A program made the translations under genes and the position numbers. This document shows, one piece after another, positions 7,204 through 13,314 of a stretch of DNA of 13,314 nt (its first letter is position 1; each line of letters begins with the position of its first letter). A model generated the notes under the pieces. The model had not been told where the DNA came from. It made no database searches and saw only the letters and a program-made list of their open reading frames with translations. The stretch comes from Lysobacterales bacterium (lineage in GTDB: Bacteria > Pseudomonadota > Gammaproteobacteria > Xanthomonadales > SZUA-5). The stretch spans positions 1 to 13,314 of the forward strand of contig JANJUH010000279.1 of NCBI GenBank assembly GCA_024710675.1. The letters are read 5' to 3'.

Positions 7204-9606
7204 TTAAGGGTTACGCGCGTAGGCGTATTCGGGCAACTGTTCAGGGCTGATGCGGATGGCCGCACCGGTCGGGCAGGCGCGCACGCAGGCCGGGCCGCCC
7301 TTGACGTCCTTGCACATGTCGCACTTGACCGCCTTCTTCTGGTTGCTGTCCGGGTCGTAGGGCGACTCGCCCGGGCCAGGGCCTGCGCCGAACAGCAGCC
7401 ACTGCAACAAACCGGGCTTCTGCTTGGGCTTGGCTGCCATGTGGATCACGCCGTAGGGGCAGTTGCGTTCGCAGTTGCCGCAGCCGATGCAGTTGTCGGC
7501 GATGTAGACCTCGCCATTGGGTGCCCGGCGGATCGCATCCGGCGGGCAGTCCTTCATGCAGTGCGGGTGCTCGCAGTGCCGGCAGGAGGTCGGCACGTGC
7601 ACATCGGCAAAGGTCGGCCCGGCCTCGCGGTCGAGGCGCGAGGTGCCGCCGTGGGTCTCGGCGCAGGCCTTTTCGCAGTTGTCGCAACGCACGCACAGCG
7701 ATTCGTCGATCAACAGTACGTCGGTGGCTTCACCCACACCCTGGCCGACCAGGAAGGAGATGATGTCCCCGCCCGAGGCTGCAGCCTGCATCGTGATGTT
7801 TTCGGCCGTGCGCTGCTTGACTTCCTGCGCCAGTCGGGCGCGCAGCAGCGGGTTCTGCTCCAGCAGCTTGCGGAAGGCGTCGCGGTCGACGCGGATGGTC
7901 TCGGTGGCGATCGCCGCCTTGGCGGTTGCCGAGCGCTTGCCGCCGCCGATGATCGCCATCTCGCCGACGTAGTTGCCGGCCGGCACGTAGGACAGGACCA
8001 CTTCGCGGCCCCCGAGGTTGCGCGAGATCGTCAGCGAGCCGACCCGCACCAGATGCAGCGCGTCGCCCTCGTCGCCCTCGCGGAACAGCACTTCGCCGGC
8101 CTTGAATTTCTGCAGCGAGGCGCTGGCCACCACTTCGCGGATCTGTGCCGGCGTCGCTTCGTCGCCGAAACGGCCGCGGATCGCGCGCTCGATGAAGGTA
8201 CGGTCGACCAGCTTCTTGACGCCGTCGACCGAGTTGATCAGCTTCTGCATCGAGCGCCGCGGCGTCTCGATCAGCACGCAGCCCTGGCCGGCATGGACCG
8301 TGGCGCTGCGGCGGCGACCCGAGATCAGGCTCATCTCGCCGAAGAATTCACCGGCTTCGAGACGGATGCGCTTGTCGCTGGCCTCGTCGACGACAATCTC
8401 GACGTGTCCGGAGACGATGCAGTAGAAACTGTTGGTGTAGTCGTTGCGCTTGAAGATCGGCTCGCCGGCCTTGGGCGTGCGGATGGCCGAGTCGATCATG
8501 AACTCGCGCAACTGCAGCGGGGTGATGGTCGCCAGCAGGGGCACCGATTTCTGGACCAGTTCGAGCGCGCTCGACACCGAGCGGAAGCCCGGCATGGTCT
8601 CGAACTTGGCCCGCAGCAGCGGCTCGTCGGCAGGTTCCACGATGTTGCCGAGGATGTACTCGACGACCTCGTAGCCCTGGTTCATCGCCTGCTTGATCAG
8701 CGGGTAACCGCCGAGCGCGCCGACGATGTAGAGGCCGGGGACGTTGCTCTCGTACTTTTCGCTGATCGCCGGCACCGAGGCCGGGTCGGCATTCGGGAAG
8801 ACCACGCCGCAGGCTTCGACGAAGCTGCGCGGCGGGTTCGCGCCGAGGCGGGCGATGATGCGATCGCACAGCACCTGGGCACGGCCCTTGGGCGTGTTGA
8901 GGATCAGGCGGCCGGGCTTGCGTCCCACCGAGAGCTTGTCGACGCGCTCGGGGGCGCTGCCGTAATAGCACTCGATGACGCCGTCCTCGATCGCCTTGCT
9001 GATCGCGCGCAGGTTTCCTTCCTTGGCGCGGGCGAATTCGTCGCGGCGATTGACGATGATCACCTGGTTTTGCTTCGCCAGCGCCACGGCGTTTTCGATG
9101 GCCGCGTCACCGGCGCCGACCACGATGATGGTCTCGGCCTCGTACTCGTCGGGATCGTCCAGCTGGTACTGCACGAAGGGTGCGTCTTCGCCCGGCACGC
9201 CCATCTTGCGAATGTTGCCCTGCAGGCCGATGCCGAGCACCACGTTCTTCGCCAGCACCTTTTCGCTGCGGCCGATCGAGATCTCGAAGACGCCGTCGTC
9301 CCGCTTCTTGATCGCGCTGACTTCGGCGCCGTAGCGGATGTTGACGCCGAGGCGGGTCATGCCCTGGTCCCAGGCGTCGAGGATGGCCTCACGGGTGCCG
9401 GCCTCGAAGGGCACCGGGGCGCGCAAAGGCAGCGCCTCGGGTTCGGCCATCACGTGCTTGCCCTTCTGATACCTGAAGATGGTATTGGACAGTTGTGGCG
9501 AGGCCTCCAGCAGGATGTGGGAGACCTTCAACTCGGCGGCTCGCGCGGCGGCGCTCATGCCACCCGGACCGGAACCGATCACCGCGATCTCGAACACTTC
9601 GCTCAT
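7204..9606 (-). CDS. FAD/NAD(P)H reductase - two cNMP-binding domains - four-cluster ferredoxin fusion, 800 aa
   Basis: Domain 1 (1-325) is a thioredoxin-reductase-like flavoprotein: FAD motif GSGPGG (11-16) with E34, NAD(P) motif GAGDAA (164-169), and NRRDEFAR (186-193) resembling the NADPH-phosphate-binding RR...R. The redox CXXC of thioredoxin reductase is absent, so thiol reduction is unlikely. Domains 2 (about 376-455) and 3 (about 499-580) are cyclic-nucleotide folds; both keep the phosphate cassette (FGEMSL...RRSAT and VGEMAI...KRSAT). Domain 4 (about 630-790) has sixteen Cys in four groups, at 638/641/644/648, 675/678/683/687, 706/709/712/716 and 762/765/774/778. This spacing is that of DmsB/NrfC/HybA ferredoxins with four [4Fe-4S] clusters. 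No signal peptide is present, so it is cytoplasmic. It probably moves electrons between NAD(P)H and the cytochrome b encoded 16 bases downstream, under cAMP or similar control. Start ATG 9604-9606 is preceded by GGGGA; an in-frame ATG at 9619-9621 would add five residues. Confidence 0.92.
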   Translation of the reverse strand: MSEVFEIAVIGSGPGGMSAAARAAELKVSHILLEASPQLSNTIFRYQKGKHVMAEPEALPLRAPVPFEAGTREAILDAWDQGMTRLGVNIRYGAEVSAIKKRDDGVFEISIGRSEKVLAKNVVLGIGLQGNIRKMGVPGEDAPFVQYQLDDPDEYEAETIIVVGAGDAAIENAVALAKQNQVIIVNRRDEFARAKEGNLRAISKAIEDGVIECYYGSAPERVDKLSVGRKPGRLILNTPKGRAQVLCDRIIARLGANPPRSFVEACGVVFPNADPASVPAISEKYESNVPGLYIVGALGGYPLIKQAMNQGYEVVEYILGNIVEPADEPLLRAKFETMPGFRSVSSALELVQKSVPLLATITPLQLREFMIDSAIRTPKAGEPIFKRNDYTNSFYCIVSGHVEIVVDEASDKRIRLEAGEFFGEMSLISGRRRSATVHAGQGCVLIETPRRSMQKLINSVDGVKKLVDRTFIERAIRGRFGDEATPAQIREVVASASLQKFKAGEVLFREGDEGDALHLVRVGSLTISRNLGGREVVLSYVPAGNYVGEMAIIGGGKRSATAKAAIATETIRVDRDAFRKLLEQNPLLRARLAQEVKQRTAENITMQAAASGGDIISFLVGQGVGEATDVLLIDESLCVRCDNCEKACAETHGGTSRLDREAGPTFADVHVPTSCRHCEHPHCMKDCPPDAIRRAPNGEVYIADNCIGCGNCERNCPYGVIHMAAKPKQKPGLLQWLLFGAGPGPGESPYDPDSNQKKAVKCDMCKDVKGGPACVRACPTGAAIRISPEQLPEYAYARNP

Positions 9607-9641
9607 CGCTCGCGTCCCCACGCATCCCCAATGGCAGGGGC

Positions 9642-9670
9642 AGTCTAGGTGGCCCTGTCCATGACTTCAA
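9642..9670 (-). promoter_or_regulatory. Candidate sigma-70 promoter for the redox block
   Basis: Reading the minus strand, TTGAAG (9665-9670) and TAGACT (9642-9647) are separated by exactly 17 bases. Each matches four of six consensus bases. Transcription would start near 9635, leaving a leader of about 30 bases with the SD of the reductase gene. It is the only plausible pair I found in the divergent gap on this strand. Position and spacing support it; the hexamers are moderate matches. Confidence 0.35.
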
Positions 9671-9676
9671 TCACGA
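9659..9676. promoter_or_regulatory. Imperfect Crp/Clp-type palindrome over the -35 of the redox promoter
   Basis: On the minus strand CGTGA-TTGAAG-TCATG compares with the Crp consensus TGTGA-N6-TCACA (seven of ten core positions). It overlaps the candidate -35 hexamer, with its centre about 32 bases before the predicted start. That position would fit occlusion better than classical class II activation. It attracts attention because the gene it precedes encodes two cyclic-nucleotide domains. A match of this quality can occur by chance. Confidence 0.25.
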
Positions 9677-9791
9677 ATTCCCCACAATCGTTCGCCGGCT
9701 GGTCCGTGAGGCGGCGCGTGGCCTGTGCGGATCATCCCTGTGTCGCGGTCGCGGCGTTATGCTTGTCGGCCCGTTGTGCGGAGTGCGTTCC

Positions 9792-11522
9792 ATGAGCCAA
9801 AGCGCGTTCGAGCTGCTGGCGGTCGTGCTGCCCAGGCGCGAGCGGCCGGGCCGTGACGCCTTCCCGACGACGGCCAAGGCGGTGCGCGGCTGGATCGAGG
9901 CGCTGCCGCTGGCCAACAGCGGCGCGACGGCACGTCTGCTCTACAACGGGCTCAAGGAACTCAACCAGCTCGAACTCGATGCCGGCCAGCGCATCGAGAT
10001 CCTCGAGCAGATGCGCGCGCCGGTGGCGCAGGTGGTGGCCAGCATGGAGCGCCATGTCGTCGGCCAGCCCTTGCCCCTGCCGCTGCAGAAGCGCCAGATC
10101 GGGGCGGTGATGCGCGACTTCCATCGCGAGCTGGCGATGGGCTACGCCATCTGCGTGCACGATTTGTGTGCGCCGCGCGGCGCGGTGCCCTTCCTGCGTG
10201 GGCGCTCGACGGCGATGGCGCTGACGCGCGGCCTGGTGCACGGTGGCCATTCGCTGACCCGCTGCTACCTCTCCTATTCCGAGATTCCCTCGGGGATCTG
10301 GGCGCTGCTGCATCGCATGGCCGGCTTCGCCTTCGAGTCGCAACTGGCGGACAAGGCTTTCACCGATCCGCAATACCCGGGGATCACCCTGACACCGGAG
10401 AGCAGCTACCTGCAGGCGGCACTGTGTGCGATCGGCAACCCGTATCGATTGACGCAGAAAGAGATCATCGACCTCGACGCTGCGGCAAAGGTCTGGGCCA
10501 ACTTGTGCCGGATCGACATGCGCGGCGATGGCCAGGGCTTCGTCATCGACCCGGCGGGCGACCAGCCGCCGTTGTCGCCACGCGCCGAGCTGCCTGGGCC
10601 GAGCTGGCGGATCGCGAGCAATGAGTTGGTACAGGGGCTGCAGGCGCAGATCCGAATGCTGCCGGTAAAGGACGCTCCGGTGCCGGTGCGCGGACGACTG
10701 GGGCACGGCCCCGACCTGGCCGGTGACATCGTCCTCAAGCTTTGCACCGCCTGGAGTTTCACCGGAGAGCGCTGCCATCCGCGCATGGCGGCCGAACATG
10801 AGATGCAGGCCTGTATCGGCCTCCATGGCATCCACTACCTCGCAGCGGAGAGCAAGGATTTTCGCGAGTTTGTGGCCGACCTCGGTGGCGGGATCACCCT
10901 CAGTGATCGCGAGCGCTCGGCGGCGTGGGCGCAGGCCAGCTCCGAACAGGCGCAGCCGACCGTCATGAAAGTGCGCGTGCTCGACCAGAGCCTGGGCGGC
11001 TATCGTCTGCTCTGGGATCGCGCCGAAGGCCTGAAGGCCAAGGTCGGCGAACTGGTGGCGCTGGCGGCGCCAGCCGAAGACGAGGAGGATAGTCCGGACT
11101 GGATGGTGGGCGTGTTGCGCTGGCTCAAGGGCGGCGCCAACGACAGCCTGGAGGCTGGCGTGCAGTTGCTGAGTCGCAGGGTCGAGCCGGTGGCCGTGCG
11201 TGCCGTCGGCGAGTCGCAGAGCAATCGCGCCATCCTGCGCGGGCTGCTGCTGGCGCCGCTGGCGATCGATGGCGATGACCAGCAGACGCTGCTGGCGCCG
11301 TCCATCCTCGATGCCAGCGGCGCGCTGGAACTGCTGCGCCTGCCCGATCCCTCCGGCATCGAGGAGCGCCAGCTCGTGCAGCCGGTGCCCTTCCTGGAAC
11401 TGGTCGAGAACGCCGGGGCATACCGGCAGTTCCGGATTTCCGAGGGCCAGCAGGCGGAAGCACTGGAAGCCCCGGCAGCGCCCTCGGCGACAGCGATGGA
11501 CGAGCTTTGGTCGTCGGTGTGA
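9792..11522 (+). CDS. Uncharacterised protein with a C-terminal PilZ-like segment, 576 aa
   Basis: ATG 9792 (MSQSAFELLAVVLPRRERP) has GGAG eight bases upstream and is preferred over an in-frame ATG at 9759 with no good SD. No signal peptide or membrane helix is visible, so the protein should be cytoplasmic. Residues 1-240 are largely helical (for example TAKAVRGWIEALPLANSGAT, LLYNGLKELNQLELDAGQR). I recognise this style of N-terminus from conserved hypothetical gammaproteobacterial proteins but cannot name it. Near residues 391-425, VMKVRVLDQSLGGYRL holds D398-x-S400-x-x-G403, the second half of the c-di-GMP-binding PilZ signature. The RxxxR that should precede it by some 20 residues is not evident, so c-di-GMP binding is uncertain. 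The C-terminus is Ala/Pro/Glu-rich. It is divergent from the redox block and followed by ispG after 238 bases, so there is no clear operon partner. Confidence 0.8.
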   Translation: MSQSAFELLAVVLPRRERPGRDAFPTTAKAVRGWIEALPLANSGATARLLYNGLKELNQLELDAGQRIEILEQMRAPVAQVVASMERHVVGQPLPLPLQKRQIGAVMRDFHRELAMGYAICVHDLCAPRGAVPFLRGRSTAMALTRGLVHGGHSLTRCYLSYSEIPSGIWALLHRMAGFAFESQLADKAFTDPQYPGITLTPESSYLQAALCAIGNPYRLTQKEIIDLDAAAKVWANLCRIDMRGDGQGFVIDPAGDQPPLSPRAELPGPSWRIASNELVQGLQAQIRMLPVKDAPVPVRGRLGHGPDLAGDIVLKLCTAWSFTGERCHPRMAAEHEMQACIGLHGIHYLAAESKDFREFVADLGGGITLSDRERSAAWAQASSEQAQPTVMKVRVLDQSLGGYRLLWDRAEGLKAKVGELVALAAPAEDEEDSPDWMVGVLRWLKGGANDSLEAGVQLLSRRVEPVAVRAVGESQSNRAILRGLLLAPLAIDGDDQQTLLAPSILDASGALELLRLPDPSGIEERQLVQPVPFLELVENAGAYRQFRISEGQQAEALEAPAAPSATAMDELWSSV

Positions 11523-11550
11523 GCTTGCTGTGCGACTGGTGCTGCGCGCT

Positions 11551-11572
11551 GGTGAGTGGCGGTGAGTGGCGG
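11551..11572 (+). repeat. Perfect 10-bp tandem duplication after the PilZ-like gene
   Basis: GGTGAGTGGC occurs twice back to back at 11551-11560 and 11561-11570, followed by GG. It starts 29 bases after the PilZ-like stop codon and is non-coding. It looks like a simple slippage duplication. Confidence 0.8.
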
Positions 11573-11591
11573 CAGGGCCCGTACCGCTTGT

Positions 11592-11677
11592 CGTCATTCC
11601 GGCGAAGGCCGGAATCCAGAGTCTTTTCCGACACCGAGGCCAGTCCATTCTGGATCCCGGCCTCCGCCGGGATGACG
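11592..11677 (+). repeat. REP-type doublet: two facing palindromic hairpins
   Basis: Two 28-base arms, 11592-11619 and 11650-11677, are inverted copies of each other matching at 25 of 28 positions. Each contains its own perfect 8-bp hairpin: ATTCCGGC/GCCGGAAT with loop GAAG (11596-11615), and ATCCCGGC/GCCGGGAT with loop CTCC (11654-11673). The outer ends CGTCATTCC and GGGATGACG are the familiar termini of a dispersed repeat class in many proteobacteria. Such doublets (BIME-like) are thought to be moved by RAYT (REP-associated tyrosine) transposases; no such gene is in the window. Lying between two genes of the same direction, it may end or stabilise the upstream transcript. Confidence 0.85.
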
Positions 11678-11700
11678 CAGTTTGGTCCTTCGCGGCCGGG

Positions 11701-11721
11701 TCCCGAGTCCCGGGTCCCGTC
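11701..11721 (+). repeat. Three short 7-base tandem units before ispG
   Basis: TCCCGAG, TCCCGGG and TCCCGTC follow one another, sharing TCCCG in a 7-base period. They lie 39 bases upstream of the ispG start, between the REP doublet and the ribosome binding site. No clear ispG promoter is recognisable here. The period is visible, but the copy number is small and the significance unknown. Confidence 0.5.
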
Positions 11722-11760
11722 GGCACAATGCACCGATCCTGATGAGTGACGAGGCCTGAA

Positions 11761-13032
11761 ATGAGTTGCCCAGCTTTCGGCGCCGCGTCGCGGCGCTCCA
11801 CGCGTGGAGTCGATGTCGGCAGCGTGCGCATCGGCGGCGGCGCGCCGGTGGTCGTGCAGTCGATGACCAACACCGACACGGCCGATGTCGACGCGACCAC
11901 GCGCCAGGTCGCGCAGCTCTGGCGTGCCGGCTCCGAACTGGTGCGGATCACCGTCAACAACGAGGAGGCCGCGGCGGCCGTTCCGAAGATCCGCGAGAAG
12001 CTCGACCGGATGAACGTGCCGGTGCCGCTGATCGGCGACTTCCACTACAACGGCCACCTGCTGCTGACCCGCCACCCGGCCTGCGCCGAGGCGCTCGGCA
12101 AGTACCGCATCAATCCGGGCAATGTCGGCTTCGGGCAGAAGAAGGACACGCAGTTCTCGACGATCGTCGAGCAGGCGATCCGCTACGGCAAGCCGGTCCG
12201 GATCGGCGCCAACTGGGGCAGCCTCGACCAGGCCATGCTGACCCGCCTGATGGACGAGAACGCGCGCTCGCCGGATCCGCTCGACGCGCCGGCGGTGGCG
12301 CGCGAGGCGCTGATCCAGTCGGCGCTGCTCAGCGCGGCGCGTGCCGAGGAACTGGGCCTGCCGCGCGAGCGCATCGTGATCTCGTGCAAGGTCAGCGGTG
12401 TGCAGGAGCTGATCGCGGTCTACCGTGAGCTGGCGCGCCGTGCCGACTACGCGCTGCACCTCGGCCTGACCGAGGCCGGCATCGGCAGCAAGGGCATCGT
12501 GGCCTCGGCGGCGGCACTGGCCGTGCTGCTGCAGGAAGGCATCGGCGACACCATCCGTGTGTCGCTGACGCCGGAGCCGGGCGAGAGCCGCAATACCGAA
12601 GTGATCGTCGCCCAGGAACTGCTGCAATCGATGGGCCTGCGGGCCTTCACGCCGATGGTCACGGCCTGCCCGGGCTGCGGCCGCACCACCAGCACCTTCT
12701 TCCAGGAGCTCGCGAAGACCGTGCAGGACCACGTCCGCGAGCGCATGCCGGAGTGGCGCCTCAAGCATCGCGGCGTCGAGCAGCTCACGCTTGCGGTGAT
12801 GGGCTGCATCGTCAACGGTCCGGGCGAAAGCAAGTACGCCAACATCGGCATCAGTTTGCCCGGTACCGGCGAGGCGCCGGCGGCGCCGGTGTTCGTCGAT
12901 GGCAGCAAGGTGGCGACGCTGCGCGGCGAGACGATCACGGCGGACTTCATCGGCATGATCGAGGAGTACGTGGCGAACCGATATCCCGTGATCGGCGGCG
13001 CTGCAGGCGGGGAGCAGGGCGATGCCGCCTGA
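11761..13032 (+). CDS. ispG: 4-hydroxy-3-methylbut-2-enyl diphosphate synthase (MEP pathway), 423 aa
   Basis: IspG (GcpE) converts MEcPP to HMBPP in the cytoplasm, the penultimate step of the MEP route to isoprenoid precursors, using a [4Fe-4S] cluster and reduced flavodoxin or ferredoxin. The N-terminal TIM-barrel half shows RGVDVGSVRIGG, PVVVQSMTNTDT, ELVRITVNN, LIGDFHYNGH, KYRINPGNVG and VRIGANWGSL, all typical of the family. The C-terminal cluster domain has C303-P-G-C306 and C349 with E356 (MGCIVNGPGE), which correspond to the three Cys and one Glu cluster ligands of E. coli IspG. Length is that of the longer proteobacterial form. I chose ATG 11761 (GAGG seven bases upstream) over an in-frame GTG at 11746. 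The downstream GNAT gene begins inside its last codons, so the two are probably co-expressed. The gene appears complete and normal. Confidence 0.98.
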   Translation: MSCPAFGAASRRSTRGVDVGSVRIGGGAPVVVQSMTNTDTADVDATTRQVAQLWRAGSELVRITVNNEEAAAAVPKIREKLDRMNVPVPLIGDFHYNGHLLLTRHPACAEALGKYRINPGNVGFGQKKDTQFSTIVEQAIRYGKPVRIGANWGSLDQAMLTRLMDENARSPDPLDAPAVAREALIQSALLSAARAEELGLPRERIVISCKVSGVQELIAVYRELARRADYALHLGLTEAGIGSKGIVASAAALAVLLQEGIGDTIRVSLTPEPGESRNTEVIVAQELLQSMGLRAFTPMVTACPGCGRTTSTFFQELAKTVQDHVRERMPEWRLKHRGVEQLTLAVMGCIVNGPGESKYANIGISLPGTGEAPAAPVFVDGSKVATLRGETITADFIGMIEEYVANRYPVIGGAAGGEQGDAA

Positions 13033-13314
13033 GTCGACGCCAGGGAGACTGCTGTTCCGGAGCGCGCTCGCCGCTGACGCGCCCGCGGTAGTGGCCCTGG
13101 TCGAATCGGCTTATCGCGGCGAGCGCAGCCGGCAGGGCTGGACCACGGAGGCGGATCTGCTGGATGGCCAGCGCACCGATGTGGCCGCGGTCAGCGAGCT
13201 GATCGCGCGCTCCGGCTCGACCATCGTCCTGGCCGAGCGGGCAGGGCAGTTGTTGGCCTCCGCGCACATCGAGGTCAAAGGCGAGGACTGCGCCTTCGGC
13301 ATGTTCGCCGTGCG
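13022..13314 (+). CDS. GNAT-family N-acetyltransferase, N-terminal part only (runs off the right edge)
   Basis: ATG 13022 lies inside the end of ispG (11-base overlap, different frame), with GGGGAG upstream, pointing to translational coupling. The 97 visible residues read LLFRSALAADAPAVVALVESAYR at the start, the beta1-alpha1 opening of a GNAT fold. GERSRQGWTTEADLL follows, then STIVLAERAGQLLASAHIEV, the central strand pair ahead of the acetyl-CoA loop. The acetyl-CoA-binding motif (R/Q-x-x-G-x-G/A) would lie just beyond the window. The substrate cannot be predicted; GNAT enzymes acetylate small amines, antibiotics, peptides or protein N-termini. The GERS..GWTTE.D segment recurs in small-molecule-type GNATs. 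No functional link to ispG is implied beyond shared transcription. Confidence 0.85.
   Translation, partial: MPPESTPGRLLFRSALAADAPAVVALVESAYRGERSRQGWTTEADLLDGQRTDVAAVSELIARSGSTIVLAERAGQLLASAHIEVKGEDCAFGMFAV

Noticed and set aside
7204..9606. Calling the flavoprotein a true thioredoxin reductase
   Set aside because: The catalytic CXXC of the NADPH domain is absent, and the C-terminal ferredoxin indicates transfer to Fe-S clusters.
7174..9648. 824-residue plus-strand open frame opposite the reductase gene
   Set aside because: It is an exact shadow of the fused reductase, whose FAD, cNMP and ferredoxin motifs are unmistakable; the antisense product has no recognisable domain.
9607..9791. FNR-type site (TTGAT-N4-ATCAA) in the divergent region
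   Set aside because: Only one half (TGATTGAA / TTCAATCA) is present and the other half does not match.
11592..11677. CRISPR repeats or an insertion-sequence end
   Set aside because: Only two inverted copies occur, with 30 bases between, no further units, no transposase and no target-site duplication.
9732..11960. 742-residue minus-strand open frame across the PilZ-like gene, REP doublet and ispG start
   Set aside because: It crosses the intergenic repeat and opposes two genes with good SDs and, for ispG, certain identity; its composition is that of a GC-driven shadow.
11125..12768. 547-residue minus-strand frame opposite ispG
   Set aside because: ispG is certain on the plus strand; this frame also runs through the REP doublet.

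Overview
The window is GC-rich DNA in which almost every base is coding. It probably comes from a gammaproteobacterium near the Xanthomonadales (Lysobacterales). This is inferred from overall gene style, from the pair ispG followed by a GNAT acetyltransferase, and from a REP-type doublet resembling those in that group. There is no rRNA, tRNA or housekeeping marker here that would settle the taxonomy. High GC makes long open frames appear opposite every real gene; I treated those as shadows.

Positions 9606 down to 1 (minus strand) hold one co-directional block of at least six genes, all concerned with redox chemistry and heme. In transcription order they are: (1) an 800-residue protein joining an FAD/NAD(P)H reductase, two cyclic-nucleotide-binding domains and a four-cluster [4Fe-4S] ferredoxin; (2) a five-helix diheme cytochrome b; (3) an FHA-like domain joined by one membrane helix to a ten-heme cytochrome c; (4) a lipoprotein with two GlcG/HbpS-type heme-associated domains; (5) an outer-membrane beta-barrel; (6) the start of an exported multiheme cytochrome c that runs off the left edge. 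A questionable 55-residue frame may sit between (2) and (3). Read together they look like a complete electron path across the envelope: NAD(P)H, FAD, Fe-S clusters, two b hemes spanning the inner membrane, periplasmic c hemes, and an outer-membrane barrel with an exported cytochrome. The direction of flow and the final donor or acceptor cannot be read from sequence. The cyclic-nucleotide sites, the FHA-like domain and the HbpS-type domains suggest that flow is gated or sensed.

Positions 9607 to 9791 form a divergent intergenic region. It has a plausible sigma-70 promoter for the redox block, overlapped by an imperfect Crp-type palindrome.

Positions 9792 to 13314 (plus strand) are of a different character. 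They hold an uncharacterised 576-residue protein with a PilZ-like segment, a short intergenic region with two facing REP hairpins and small tandem repeats, ispG (MEP isoprenoid pathway), and the start of a GNAT acetyltransferase overlapping the end of ispG. These look like ordinary chromosomal genes beside the accessory redox block.
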